Shown: piece by piece, positions 42,602-51,425 of the stretch
Numbering within the stretch: position 1 is the first letter of the stretch
How the letters are laid out: each line of letters opens with the position of its first letter
Source: Sphingomonadales bacterium UBA2369
Lineage (GTDB): Bacteria > Pseudomonadota > Alphaproteobacteria > Sphingomonadales > Sphingomonadaceae
NCBI GenBank assembly: GCA_002344055.1
Contig: DDTH01000002.1
Coordinates: forward strand, 69,724 to 133,723
Length of the DNA: 64,000 nt
Reading direction: 5' to 3'
The notes under the pieces: model-generated
What the model was told of the DNA's origin: nothing
Databases searched by the model: none
Seen by the model: the letters and a program-made list of their open reading frames with translations, nothing else
Position numbers and translations under genes: made by a program

Positions 42602-43360
42602 TTACGCGTCGGCGAGCGCGGCTTCGGCCGGCGGTTCGGCCTGGGCGCCCAGATCCTCGCCGCGCTTTGCGGATCCGCTTTGCTTGCCGGCCAGCACCGC
42701 GTCGGCGATCGCGTCGCAATACAGGCGGATCGCGCGGCTGGCGTCGTCATTGCCCGGAACCGGGAAAGCGATGCCGTTCGGCGAGACGTTGGTGTCCAGG
42801 ATGGCCACGACCGGGATACCCAGCACGTTCGCTTCCTTGATCGCCAGCTCTTCCTTGTTCGCGTCGATCACGAAGATCACATCAGGGAGTCCGCCCATGT
42901 CGCGGATGCCGCCGAGCGAAAGCTCCAGCTTGTCCCGCTCGCGGGTCAGCTGCAGCACTTCCTTCTTGGTCAGGCCCTGCGTGTCGCCGGCCAGCTGCTC
43001 TTCGAGCGCCTTGAAGCGCTTGATCGAGCCCGAGATCGTCTTCCAGTTGGTGAGCATGCCGCCCAGCCAGCGATGGTTGACGAAATGCTGGCCGCTGCGA
43101 CGAGCCGCCTCGGCGATCGGATCCTGCGCCTGGCGCTTGGTGCCGACGAACAGCACCTTGCCGCCCGCGCCGGCCGAGGCCTTCACGAAATCGAGCGCGC
43201 GGGCGAAGAGGCCCACGGTCTGCGACAGGTCGATGATGTGCACCCCGTTGCGATCGCCGAAAATATACGGCTTCATCTTGGGGTTCCAGCGATGGGTCTG
43301 GTGGCCGAAATGCGCTCCGGCTTCGAGCAATGCCTGCATGGTGACGTCGGTGGACGCCAT
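42602..43360 (-). CDS. rpsB: 30S ribosomal protein S2
   Basis: 252 residues. LLEAGAHFGHQTHRWNPKMKPYIFGDRNGVHIIDLSQT opens the fold (residues about 10-47). LFVGTKRQAQDPIAEAA, NHRWLGGMLTNWKTI and VVAILDTNVSP follow. Normal length with an Ala/Glu-rich tail. GGAAGGAG lies before the ATG. Expression probably starts at 43467-43495, giving a 107-nt leader with a strong hairpin. Confidence 0.97.
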   Translation of the reverse strand: MASTDVTMQALLEAGAHFGHQTHRWNPKMKPYIFGDRNGVHIIDLSQTVGLFARALDFVKASAGAGGKVLFVGTKRQAQDPIAEAARRSGQHFVNHRWLGGMLTNWKTISGSIKRFKALEEQLAGDTQGLTKKEVLQLTRERDKLELSLGGIRDMGGLPDVIFVIDANKEELAIKEANVLGIPVVAILDTNVSPNGIAFPVPGNDDASRAIRLYCDAIADAVLAGKQSGSAKRGEDLGAQAEPPAEAALADA

Positions 43361-43403
43361 AGTCGTTCTCCTTCCGGTTATGCCTCTGCGGAGCCGAGCA
43401 ATC

Positions 43404-43428
43404 CGCCGTAGCCCGTGGGGCTATGGCG
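43404..43428 (-). other. Hairpin in the rpsB leader
   Basis: CGCC-TAGCCC and GGGCTA-GGCG pair around a 3-nt CAC loop (11 pairs, one mismatch), about 45-70 nt before the rpsB ATG. S2 represses its own operon through the leader in enterobacteria, so this is a candidate site. Confidence 0.5.
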
Positions 43429-43466
43429 AACACCGGTATGGCGACTCCGCATGTGAGATGCGGGGC

Positions 43467-43495
43467 CACTTAGTCGGCCTTGTCGCGGAAATCAA
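43467..43495 (-). promoter_or_regulatory. Candidate rpsB promoter
   Basis: Minus strand: TTGATT (43495-43490), 17 bp, TAAGTG (43472-43467). This is the best promoter match upstream of the rpsB-tsf operon. Confidence 0.5.
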
Positions 43496-43546
43496 CGCCC
43501 CGGTCGCGGCCCGTGTGCGCGACGCTCCGGCCGGGGCGAGGACGAA

Positions 43547-43569
43547 ATGGTTAAATTTTCGTTAACCAT
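43547..43569. promoter_or_regulatory. CtrA-type binding site
   Basis: TTAA (43551-43554), 7 bp, TTAAC (43562-43566) is the full CtrA consensus TTAA-N7-TTAAC. It is embedded in an 8-bp perfect inverted repeat ATGGTTAA/TTAACCAT. It is 59 bp before the small gene at 43628 and about 52 bp upstream of the rpsB -35. Confidence 0.65.
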
Positions 43570-43603
43570 ATTTGGAACTTCCGCCGTTCCGGTGGCTTTT
43601 GCC

Positions 43604-43612
43604 TGTGGATAA
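43604..43612 (-). promoter_or_regulatory. Perfect DnaA box
   Basis: TGTGGATAA on the plus strand is the exact complement of the consensus TTATCCACA. It is a single site, 16 nt before the GTG at 43628, so a regulatory role is more likely than an origin. Confidence 0.5.
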
Positions 43613-43627
43613 GCAAGGGATAAAGCT

Positions 43628-43876
43628 GTGATTCACCTGTTCGCATTGCTGTTTTTCGCGGCCGTGCTGGGCACTGTCATCGCCATGCTCTGGACGATTT
43701 TCGATGAGGATCGCGATCTGATCGCGGCGAACATGCCGTGGAAAGCGCGCGAGAATGGACCGCGCGCCATCGTTCGCTCCGTCTCCCGCAACGGCAGAAG
43801 CTATTGGGCGACGCCCTCGATCACCTCGGTGACACCGAGCCGCGCCAGGATGGTCTCGCCGGCAATGACGCGCTGA
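43628..43876 (+). CDS. Small membrane protein of unknown function
   Basis: 82 residues, GTG start. A strong N-terminal hydrophobic helix (IHLFALLFFAAVLGTVIAMLW) is followed by an acidic turn TIFDEDRDLIAANMPWKAREN and a basic tail. The composition is unlike a random antisense frame. The last 76 bp overlap the 3' end of psd on the other strand, and the tail after about residue 58 may be poorly conserved. The CtrA-type site upstream hints at cell-cycle control. No family recognised. Confidence 0.55.
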   Translation: MIHLFALLFFAAVLGTVIAMLWTIFDEDRDLIAANMPWKARENGPRAIVRSVSRNGRSYWATPSITSVTPSRARMVSPAMTR

Positions 43877-44550
43877 CCGAGCAGTACCTGGCTGGACGTT
43901 CCGGCCGGCAGATAGACATCCACCCGGCTGCCGAAACGGATCATCCCGACCCTTTGCCCGGCAAGTACCGCATCGCCCTCGTCTACCCATGACACGATCC
44001 GCCGCCCGATGACGCCGGCAATCTGGGTGAAGCCGATCCGGATTCCGTCCGTTCCCTCGACCAAGATGTGTTGCCGCTCGTTATCCTCGCTCGCCTTGTC
44101 GAGTTCCGGATTGACCAGTTTTCCCGCAATGTAGGCGAGCTTCTTCACGACGCCTTCCATCGGCGCGCGAATGACGTGCGGGTCGAACAGACTGAGATAG
44201 ACCGACACGCGCACCACTGGATCACCGGAAAGGCCGCCCGGTCCGGTCAGTTCGCGGGGGGGCGGGCAGCTGGCGATCATCGTCACCGTCCCGTCGGATG
44301 GCGAGACGATCAGCCCCTTCCCCACCGGCGTCGTCCGCACCGGATCGCGAAAGAAAATGCCGATCCAGATCGTCAGCCCCAGGGTCAGCCAGCCGAGCGT
44401 GTCCCAGCCGAAGATCCAGAAGAAGACGAGCATGAGCGCGGCGGACGCGACCATGAACTTGCGCCCGTCCGGATGCACGGACGGCAGCCGCCAGCGCAGG
44501 CTGGCAGGGGCGACGTCCTTCTTGGCTTCCGGCTTGTCGAGGGGCGGCAT
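43801..44550 (-). CDS. psd: Phosphatidylserine decarboxylase (PSD-A/short form)
   Basis: 249 residues. Two N-terminal hydrophobic helices (about 33-68), then FFRDPVRTTP, GLIVSPSDGTV, VSVYLSLFDPHVIRAPMEG and the self-cleavage site MIRFGSRVDVYLP. The serine of GS becomes the pyruvoyl cofactor on the alpha subunit. It turns phosphatidylserine into phosphatidylethanolamine at the inner membrane. The usual neighbour pssA is not next to it. No ribosome site precedes the ATG, and the promoter candidate suggests a leaderless message. Confidence 0.93.
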   Translation of the reverse strand: MPPLDKPEAKKDVAPASLRWRLPSVHPDGRKFMVASAALMLVFFWIFGWDTLGWLTLGLTIWIGIFFRDPVRTTPVGKGLIVSPSDGTVTMIASCPPPRELTGPGGLSGDPVVRVSVYLSLFDPHVIRAPMEGVVKKLAYIAGKLVNPELDKASEDNERQHILVEGTDGIRIGFTQIAGVIGRRIVSWVDEGDAVLAGQRVGMIRFGSRVDVYLPAGTSSQVLLGQRVIAGETILARLGVTEVIEGVAQ

Positions 44551-44559
44551 TGTGCACGA

Positions 44560-44588
44560 ACATTAGGCACCCGCATCGGAGGATACAA
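44560..44588 (-). promoter_or_regulatory. Candidate psd promoter (near-leaderless)
   Basis: Minus strand: TTGTAT (44588-44583), 17 bp, TAATGT (44565-44560). The predicted start, near 44553, is only a few bases before the psd ATG at 44550. Confidence 0.45.
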
Positions 44589-44622
44589 CCGTAGCACCCG
44601 CCGCGCGCCTCCGGCCCTCCGG

Positions 44623-44651
44623 TTGATCGCCGGCGCATCCGCTTCTACACG
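44623..44651 (+). promoter_or_regulatory. Candidate icd promoter
   Basis: TTGATC (44623-44628), 17 bp, TACACG (44646-44651), giving a leader of about 37 nt before the icd ATG, with AGGAAAG just ahead of it. Confidence 0.45.
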
Positions 44652-44693
44652 CCCCGCGCAACGAACACGCACAGACAGGAAAGCATTGCTCCC

Positions 44694-45917
44694 ATGGCCA
44701 AGATCAAGGTGAAGAATCCGATCGTCGAGCTCGACGGCGACGAAATGACCCGGATCATCTGGCAATGGATTCGCGAACGCCTGATCCTCCCCTATCTCGA
44801 CGTCGACCTGCTTTATTACGACCTCAGCGTCGAGAAGCGCGACGAGACGAGCGACCAGATCACCATCGACGCCGCGAATGCGATCAAGGAGCATGGTGTC
44901 GGCGTGAAGTGCGCCACGATCACGCCGGACGAGCAGCGCGTCGAGGAATTCTCCCTCAAGAAGATGTGGAAGTCGCCCAACGGCACGATCCGCAACATAT
45001 TGGGCGGCGTCGTCTTCCGCGAGCCGATCGTGATCCAGAACGTGCCGCGGCTGGTGCCGGGCTGGACCGATCCGATCGTGGTCGGCCGTCATGCCTTCGG
45101 CGATCAGTATCGCGCGACCGACTTCCTGGTCCCCGGCCCCGGCACGCTGACGATGAAGTTCGTCGGGGAGGACGGCCAGGAGATCGAGCACGAGGTGTTC
45201 CAGTTCCCGGCCGCCGGCGTCGCCATGGGCATGTACAATCTGGACGAATCGATCCGCGATTTCGCCCGCGCCTCGTTCAACTACGGCCTCAACCTCGGCT
45301 GGCCCGTCTACCTCTCCACCAAGAACACCATCCTCAAGGCCTATGACGGCCGCTTCAAGGACCTGTTCCAGGAGATTTTCGACACCGAAGGTTTCAAGGA
45401 AAAGTTCGCCGAGAAAGGCATCGTCTACGAGCATCGCCTGATCGACGACATGGTCGCCTCGGCACTCAAGTGGAGCGGCAAGTTCGTCTGGGCCTGCAAG
45501 AATTATGACGGCGACGTGCAGTCGGACACGGTCGCGCAGGGCTTCGGCTCGCTGGGCCTGATGACCTCGGTCCTGCTCTCGCCGGACGGCAAGACGGTCG
45601 AGGCGGAAGCGGCGCACGGCACCGTCACCCGCCACTATCGCATGCACCAGCAGGGCAAGGCGACCTCGACCAACCCGATCGCCAGCATCTTCGCCTGGAC
45701 CCAGGGCCTGTCGTTCCGCGGCAAGTTCGACGGCACGCCGGAAGTCACCCAGTTCGCCGAAACGCTCGAGCGGGTCTGCATCGAGACCGTCGAGAGCGGC
45801 AAGATGACCAAGGACCTCGCTATCCTGATCGGCCCCGATCAGGCCTGGATGACCACGGAACAATTCTTCGAGGCGATCCGCGTCAATCTGGAAGCGGAGA
45901 TGGCGAAGGCCGCCTGA
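44694..45917 (+). CDS. icd: NADP-dependent isocitrate dehydrogenase (eukaryote-like type)
   Basis: 407 residues, opening KIKVKNPIVELDGDEMTRIIW, as in mitochondrial and alphaproteobacterial IDH rather than the E. coli type. KMWKSPNGTIRNILGG binds isocitrate. IDDMVASALKWSGKFVWACKNYDGDVQSD holds the metal aspartates (about 250-280). EAEAAHGTVTRHYR is the coenzyme region. It makes 2-oxoglutarate and NADPH. The last 35 bp overlap the convergent FAD gene. Confidence 0.96.
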   Translation: MAKIKVKNPIVELDGDEMTRIIWQWIRERLILPYLDVDLLYYDLSVEKRDETSDQITIDAANAIKEHGVGVKCATITPDEQRVEEFSLKKMWKSPNGTIRNILGGVVFREPIVIQNVPRLVPGWTDPIVVGRHAFGDQYRATDFLVPGPGTLTMKFVGEDGQEIEHEVFQFPAAGVAMGMYNLDESIRDFARASFNYGLNLGWPVYLSTKNTILKAYDGRFKDLFQEIFDTEGFKEKFAEKGIVYEHRLIDDMVASALKWSGKFVWACKNYDGDVQSDTVAQGFGSLGLMTSVLLSPDGKTVEAEAAHGTVTRHYRMHQQGKATSTNPIASIFAWTQGLSFRGKFDGTPEVTQFAETLERVCIETVESGKMTKDLAILIGPDQAWMTTEQFFEAIRVNLEAEMAKAA

Positions 45918-47115
45918 GCCCCGCATCCGGCGAGCGGATATGCTCGCGCCGCACACCGAGGCCCAATACCCGCGCCGGGATGCGCTGGAGCAAGGGCGTG
46001 CGGCCCAGCAGCCGCACCGGCCACGGCGCCTTCTGCACCGTTCCGGCGAGCGCCGCCCGCAAGACGGTGCGATGCACGGTGCGCTGCATCGCCTGGATCA
46101 CCTTCACCGGAAACATCCGCCTCTTCTGTACCTTCGCCAGCAGCGGGTCCGGGTCGCCCCCGCGCGCCATCGGCCCGGCCAGGATGTTCGCCGCCGCGAC
46201 CGCATCCTGGATGGCAAGGTTGATGCCGACGCCGCCGACCGGCGACATTGCGTGCGCCGCGTCGCCAATCGCCAGCAGGCCCGGCCGGTGCCAGCGCGTC
46301 AGCCGGTCGAGCGTCACGGTGAGCAATTTCACCTCGTCCAGGTTGGCGAGTCCGGCGATCCCGTCGCGCACCTCCGGCACCACCGCCGCCACTTCTGCCC
46401 GGAACGCCTCGATGCCGCGCGCCAGCACCCGCTCGGCGCTGCCTTTCTCGATCACGCGCGCGCACTGGAAATAATCGCCGCGGTCGATCGCGACGATCAT
46501 CTCGCCGCCGGAAATGTAACCCTGCGTGTCGTTGGTCGGCGTGGGCTGCTTGGGCACTCGGAACCACAGCACATCGATCGGGGCGCCCAGATCCTCCAGC
46601 GGCAGGCCCTCTCGCAACCGCGAGCCGCGCCCGTCGGCGGCGATCACCAGCCGCGCGCGGATGTCCTCGCCCGCTATCGTACGCACGCCAACAACCCGTC
46701 CATCCGCTTCGATCGCCGCCTCCGCCTCGGTCTCCATCCGCAATTCGAACGTCGGATAACGCTTCGCCTCAGCCGCGACGAAATCGAGAAATTCCCATTG
46801 CGGCATCATCGCGATATATTTGCCGCGCCCGGGCAGGTGGCTGAAATCGGCGATGCGATACGGCGTTCCCGCGATTACCGCCTCGATATCCGGCACCTTG
46901 TCGTGCGGACGCTGCAGAAAGGCGTCGAGCAGGCCCAGTTCGTCAAACAGGCCGAGCGTGGAGGGATGCACCGTGTCGCCCCGGAAATCGCGGAGGAAAT
47001 CGCCATGCTTCTCCAGCACGAGCGTCCGCACCCCGGCGCGCGCGAACAGCAGCCCCGCCATCATCCCCGCCGGGCCGCCGCCGACGATCAGCAGATCGGC
47101 CTTCTGCTCACTCAC
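45883..47115 (-). CDS. FAD-dependent monooxygenase/oxidoreductase (PHBH fold)
   Basis: 410 residues. Dinucleotide motif LIVGGGPAGMMAGLLFARAG (about 8-27), the DG motif LVIAADGRGSRLRE, and the GD motif AIGDAAHAMSPVGGVGINLAIQDA, which together define the aromatic hydroxylase/UbiH-like flavin monooxygenases. The substrate is unknown; no aromatic pathway genes are nearby. The C-terminal 50 residues are basic and Pro/Arg-rich. They lie over the icd end, so they may be a fortuitous extension. Confidence 0.88.
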   Translation of the reverse strand: MSEQKADLLIVGGGPAGMMAGLLFARAGVRTLVLEKHGDFLRDFRGDTVHPSTLGLFDELGLLDAFLQRPHDKVPDIEAVIAGTPYRIADFSHLPGRGKYIAMMPQWEFLDFVAAEAKRYPTFELRMETEAEAAIEADGRVVGVRTIAGEDIRARLVIAADGRGSRLREGLPLEDLGAPIDVLWFRVPKQPTPTNDTQGYISGGEMIVAIDRGDYFQCARVIEKGSAERVLARGIEAFRAEVAAVVPEVRDGIAGLANLDEVKLLTVTLDRLTRWHRPGLLAIGDAAHAMSPVGGVGINLAIQDAVAAANILAGPMARGGDPDPLLAKVQKRRMFPVKVIQAMQRTVHRTVLRAALAGTVQKAPWPVRLLGRTPLLQRIPARVLGLGVRREHIRSPDAGLRRPSPSPLPD

Positions 47116-47198
47116 CTTTGTCCTCCATTCGTCGAACGAAACGGCCTTACCGCAGAATCTTCTTCTGCGCCTCGAACGCTTTGGCTAGTCCTGCGGCC

Positions 47199-48584
47199 AT
47201 GAGAAACGCCCTCTTCGCCGCCGCCCTGCTGCTGACCACCACCACGGCCATCGCCCAGCCTGACACCGCCGCGATGCGCGACGAGGCGCTGCGCAGCGAC
47301 AGCCTCGCCTGGCAATTGGTCGAGGACCTCACCACCGAGGTCGGCCCGCGACTCGCCGGCACGGAAGCCGAAGCGCGGGCGCGGACCTGGGCCGCCGAAC
47401 GCCTGCGCGGACTCGGCTTCTCCAACGTCCGCATCGAGACGTTCGATATGCCGGTTTGGGTGCGCGGCGAGGAACGGGCCGAAATCCTGGCCCCCTTCCC
47501 CCAGCCGCTCGTGCTGACCGCGCTCGGCAATAGCGGCGCCACCCCGGCGCGTGGCATCGAGGCGGAAGTGGTCGGCTATGACAGCATGGAGGCGTTCCGC
47601 GCCGCCCCCGCCGCCGAGGTGCGCGGCAAGATCGTCTTCGTCAGCCACAACATGCAGGCCAATCAGGACGGCTCCGGCTACGGCCCCTTCGGCGCGGCCC
47701 GCCGCGATGGCCCGACCTTGGCCTCGCAGCGCGGCGCGGTGGGCATTCTCGTCCGCTCGATCGGCACCGATTATCACCGCAACCCGCACACCGGCGTGCA
47801 AAGCTTCGGCGAAGGCGCCCGGCCCATCCCCGCCGCCGCACTCAGCATCCCCGATGCCGAGCAGATGCAGCGCGTGCTCACCCGCGCCAGCGCCCGCAAC
47901 ACGCCGGTCCGCATCCGCCTCGTCCTGACCCCGCGCCAGATCGGCACCCGCCAGTCGGGCAATGTCATCGCCGAAGTGCCGGGCAGCGATCCCAGCGCCG
48001 GCACCATCCTGATCGGCGGCCATCTCGACAGCTGGGACATGGGCACCGGCGCGATCGACAATGCGGCTGGCGTCGCCATCACCACCGCGGCCGCGCACCG
48101 CATCATGCGCGCCGGCCAGCCGCGCCGCACCATCCGCGTCGTGCTGTTCGGCGCCGAGGAAGTCGGCCTGTTCGGCGGCAACGAACATTTCCGCCGCCAC
48201 CGCGAGGCGAATGATGTGGTGTTGGTGTCCGAGAGCGATTTCGGCGCGGACAGGGTCTGGCGCGTCGCCTTCAATCTCGCGCCGGGCAACCAGGATTTGC
48301 AGCGCCGCGTGACCGCCGCCCTTGCCCCGCTCGGCATCCCGGTGAACCGCGCGCCCGCCGGCGCGGGCGCCGATCTCGGCGGCTGGGCGCGCTCCGGCGT
48401 CGCCGCTATCGACCTCAACCAGGACGGCACGCGTTACTTCGATTACCACCACACCCCCGACGACACGCTCGACAAGATCGATCCTGCCCAGCTCCGGCAG
48501 AATGTCGCGGCCTGGACGGCGATGCTGTCCGTCGTCGCCAATGCGCCGGAGCGGATCGAGCCAGTCACCCCGGCACAGCGATAA
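47199..48584 (+). CDS. Exported M28-family zinc peptidase
   Basis: 461 residues. Signal peptide MRNALFAAALLLTTTTAIAQ fixes the start. A PA-type insert (about 110-230) is followed by the catalytic core: IGGHLDSWDMGTGAIDNAAG, LFGAEEVGLFGGNEHF, SESDFG and YHHTPDDT. Similar to plasma glutamate carboxypeptidase-like M28 enzymes. It should cut dipeptides or N-terminal residues in the periplasm or outside. Divergent from the FAD gene across 83 bp, and followed by a REP-like repeat. Confidence 0.9.
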   Translation: MRNALFAAALLLTTTTAIAQPDTAAMRDEALRSDSLAWQLVEDLTTEVGPRLAGTEAEARARTWAAERLRGLGFSNVRIETFDMPVWVRGEERAEILAPFPQPLVLTALGNSGATPARGIEAEVVGYDSMEAFRAAPAAEVRGKIVFVSHNMQANQDGSGYGPFGAARRDGPTLASQRGAVGILVRSIGTDYHRNPHTGVQSFGEGARPIPAAALSIPDAEQMQRVLTRASARNTPVRIRLVLTPRQIGTRQSGNVIAEVPGSDPSAGTILIGGHLDSWDMGTGAIDNAAGVAITTAAAHRIMRAGQPRRTIRVVLFGAEEVGLFGGNEHFRRHREANDVVLVSESDFGADRVWRVAFNLAPGNQDLQRRVTAALAPLGIPVNRAPAGAGADLGGWARSGVAAIDLNQDGTRYFDYHHTPDDTLDKIDPAQLRQNVAAWTAMLSVVANAPERIEPVTPAQR

Positions 48585-48596
48585 ATTCTCCTCCAC

Positions 48597-48678
48597 CGTT
48601 CAGCCTGAACTTGTCGAAGGCCTGCCTTGCCTTTGGGCCGACAAGAAACACAGTCCTTCGACAAGCTCAGGCTGAACG
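48597..48678. repeat. REP-like inverted repeat (copy 2)
   Basis: 24-nt arms (CGTTCAGCCTGAACTTGTCG... and its complement ending GCTGAACG) differ at one position and enclose about 34 nt. Shares the GAGCTTGTCGAAGG core with 42486-42557. Sits between the M28 and S9 genes. Confidence 0.8.
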
Positions 48679-48779
48679 CGGTTGGGATGCTTCGGCGCGC
48701 ACGGATCGTGTCCGCGCTGTCCCAATTGCCTAACACGCCCCCGCCTGCCACCCTCGCCCTGAGCCTCGGGAGGATTTGC

Positions 48780-51269
48780 ATGATTCGCAGGATGTCGCCG
48801 GCCATGTTCGCCGGTCTGTTGCTGGCGTGGCCGGCTTACGCGCAGGACGCCCCGGCCGGCGACGGCACCCGCTACATGGACCCGCCCGCGCCGATCGCGC
48901 AGATCCTCGACACCCCGCCGCCGCCCACGCCGTCGGTCAGCCCGGACCGCCGGACCATCGCCCTGCTCGGCCGCGCAAACCTCCCGCCGGTCGCGGAACT
49001 GGCCGAGCCGATGCTCCACCTCGGCGGCTATCGCATCAATCCGCGCAACAACGGCCCGGCGAACAGCCGCCTCGCCTGGCTGAACGCTTTGTCGTTCCAG
49101 GATCTCACCACCCGCCAGATCAGAGAAGTCGCGCTACCGGCCGACACCCGCTTCGTGGCGCCTTCCTGGTCGCCGGACGGCAGCAAGGTCGCCTTCCTGC
49201 GCGGCGTCGATAACGGCCTGGAATTGTGGGTCGCCGAGGTCGCGAGCGGCGAAGCGCGCCGCCTGACCGACGCCAATGTCAACGCCGCCTTCGGCACCGG
49301 CATCGACTGGCTTCCCGACAACAGCGCCATCATGGTCCGTATGGTCCCGGCCGGCCGCGGCGCCGCGCCTACTGAAGCGCTCGCGCCCACCGGCCCGATC
49401 GTGCAGGTCAATGAGGGCCGCCCGCGCCCCAACCGCACCTATCAGGATCTGCTCCGCAGCCGCGCCGACGAGGCCGCCTTCGACCATTATTTCACCAGCC
49501 AGCTGACGTTGGTGTCCACCACCGGCGCCGCGCCGCGCCCGATCGGCTCGCCCGGCCTGATCATCGGCGCGACGCTCAGCCCGAATGGCCGCTACATCCT
49601 GCAGAACCGGCTGAAGCGTCCGTACAGCTACAACGTCCCCGCAGCGCTCTTCCCGACCGAGATCGTGGTCACCGACCTGAGCGGGCGCGTCGTCCACAGC
49701 GTCGCCGATCTGCCGCTGCGCGACGACGTGCCGCCGCAGTTCGACGCGGTCGCGCCGGGCGTGCGATCGGCGCAATGGCGCGCCGACCGGCCGGACACTC
49801 TGGCCTGGGTCGAGGCGCAGGATGGCGGCGACGCCCGGCGCGAAGCCCCGGTGCGCGACCGCCTGTTCACCCTCGCCGCGCCTTTCTCCGGCCAGCCGGT
49901 GGCGCTCGCCGACATGGCGGATCGCTATGCAGGCATCTTCTGGGGCCGCGACGATTTCGCCATGCTGGTCACGCGCTGGTTCACCACCCGCCGCGAGACC
50001 CGCATCGCGGTCAATCCGGCGCGCCCGGCCCAGAACCGTATTTTGCTCACGCGCAATTATCAGGAGCGCTACAACGATCCCGGCTTCCCGGTGACGCGCT
50101 CGCTCGGCAACGGCTTCAGCGCGATCCACTTCACACCGGACAATCGCGGCATCTTCATGACCGCGAGCGGCGCGACCCGCGAAGGCGAACTGCCTTTGCT
50201 CGCCCGCATGGACATCGCCACCGGCCAGAGCCGGACCCTCTACCAGTCGCAAATGCCGAATTACGAGCCGGTCGTCGCCTTGCTCGACGCCGCCGGCACG
50301 CGCGTGCTGACGCGCCGCGAAAGCCGCACGGACGCGCCGAACCTCTTCGTCCGCATGCTGTCCGGCGGCGAGCCGGTGCGACTGACGAACTTCGTCGATC
50401 CGGCTCCGCAGTTCGCCGATGTCCGCCGCGAGCTGATCACCTATCGCCGCGCCGACGGCGTGCAGCTCAGCGGCATGCTCTATCTCCCGCCGGGCTATGA
50501 CCAGGCGCGGGATGGGCCGTTGCCGGTGCTGATGTGGGCCTATCCCACCGAATTCACCGACGCGGCGGTCGCCGGCCAGGTGGTGGATGAACCGAACCGC
50601 TTCGTCCGCCCGGGCGGCTCCAGCCATCTGTTCCTGCTGACCCAGGGCTATGCGATCCTCGACGACCCCAAGATGCCGATCATCGGCGCGAACGGGGCCG
50701 AGGCGAACGACACCTATGTCCAGCAATTGGTGGCGAGCGCGCAGGCGGCGGCGGACGAACTGGTCCGGCGCGGCATCACCACGCCGGACCGGATGGCGGT
50801 CGGCGGTCACTCCTATGGCGCCTTCATGACCGCCAATCTGCTCGCCCACAGCGACATCTTCCGCACCGGCATCGCCCGCTCCGGCGCCTATAACCGCACG
50901 CTCACGCCATTCGGTTTCCAGGCGGAGCAGCGCACTTATTGGGAAGCGGTCGATACCTATACGCAGATGAGTCCGTTCACCCACGTGCGCCGGATCAACG
51001 AGCCGATCCTGCTGATCCACGGCCAGGCGGACGACAATTCAGGCACCTTCCCGGTCCAGACCGAGCGTTTCTACGCTGCGCTCAGCGGCAATGGCGCGAA
51101 CGCGCGCTACGTCGTCCTGCCGGTCGAGGCGCACGGCTACCGCGCCCGGGAATCGGTCGGCCACACGCTTTGGGAAATGTCGACCTGGCTCGACCGCCAC
51201 CTGAAAAACGCTCCGCCGCGCCCGGCCGCTCCTACTCCGGCGGCAGCGTCGGCACCGGCCGCTCAATAG
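48780..51269 (+). CDS. Exported S9 prolyl-oligopeptidase-family peptidase (glutamyl-endopeptidase-like)
   Basis: 829 residues. GGGAGG is 6 nt before the ATG, which opens a signal peptide ending AYAQ. A beta-propeller N-terminal part (SPSWSPDGSKVAFLRG-type repeats) precedes an alpha/beta hydrolase domain. The nucleophile is in GGHSYGAFMTA (near 678), the Asp in HGQADDNSGTFP and the His in EAHGYRARE. The N-terminal block PPAPIAQILDTPPPPTPSVSPD resembles the chloroplast-type glutamyl endopeptidases. A Pro/Ala tail ends the protein. It degrades oligopeptides outside the cytoplasm. Confidence 0.9.
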   Translation: MIRRMSPAMFAGLLLAWPAYAQDAPAGDGTRYMDPPAPIAQILDTPPPPTPSVSPDRRTIALLGRANLPPVAELAEPMLHLGGYRINPRNNGPANSRLAWLNALSFQDLTTRQIREVALPADTRFVAPSWSPDGSKVAFLRGVDNGLELWVAEVASGEARRLTDANVNAAFGTGIDWLPDNSAIMVRMVPAGRGAAPTEALAPTGPIVQVNEGRPRPNRTYQDLLRSRADEAAFDHYFTSQLTLVSTTGAAPRPIGSPGLIIGATLSPNGRYILQNRLKRPYSYNVPAALFPTEIVVTDLSGRVVHSVADLPLRDDVPPQFDAVAPGVRSAQWRADRPDTLAWVEAQDGGDARREAPVRDRLFTLAAPFSGQPVALADMADRYAGIFWGRDDFAMLVTRWFTTRRETRIAVNPARPAQNRILLTRNYQERYNDPGFPVTRSLGNGFSAIHFTPDNRGIFMTASGATREGELPLLARMDIATGQSRTLYQSQMPNYEPVVALLDAAGTRVLTRRESRTDAPNLFVRMLSGGEPVRLTNFVDPAPQFADVRRELITYRRADGVQLSGMLYLPPGYDQARDGPLPVLMWAYPTEFTDAAVAGQVVDEPNRFVRPGGSSHLFLLTQGYAILDDPKMPIIGANGAEANDTYVQQLVASAQAAADELVRRGITTPDRMAVGGHSYGAFMTANLLAHSDIFRTGIARSGAYNRTLTPFGFQAEQRTYWEAVDTYTQMSPFTHVRRINEPILLIHGQADDNSGTFPVQTERFYAALSGNGANARYVVLPVEAHGYRARESVGHTLWEMSTWLDRHLKNAPPRPAAPTPAAASAPAAQ

Positions 51270-51321
51270 ATTGCGCGGCCGGGGTGACGAACTGGCAGGA
51301 GGCCGCTAAGGCCGCCCGCGT

Positions 51322-51398
<77 letters not shown>

Positions 51399-51425
51399 CC
51401 TACAGGCGCGAGGGGGTGTGGCTGT

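Noticed and set aside
43604..43612. DnaA box as a chromosomal origin
   Set aside because: Only one box, no AT-rich unwinding region and none of the usual origin neighbours.
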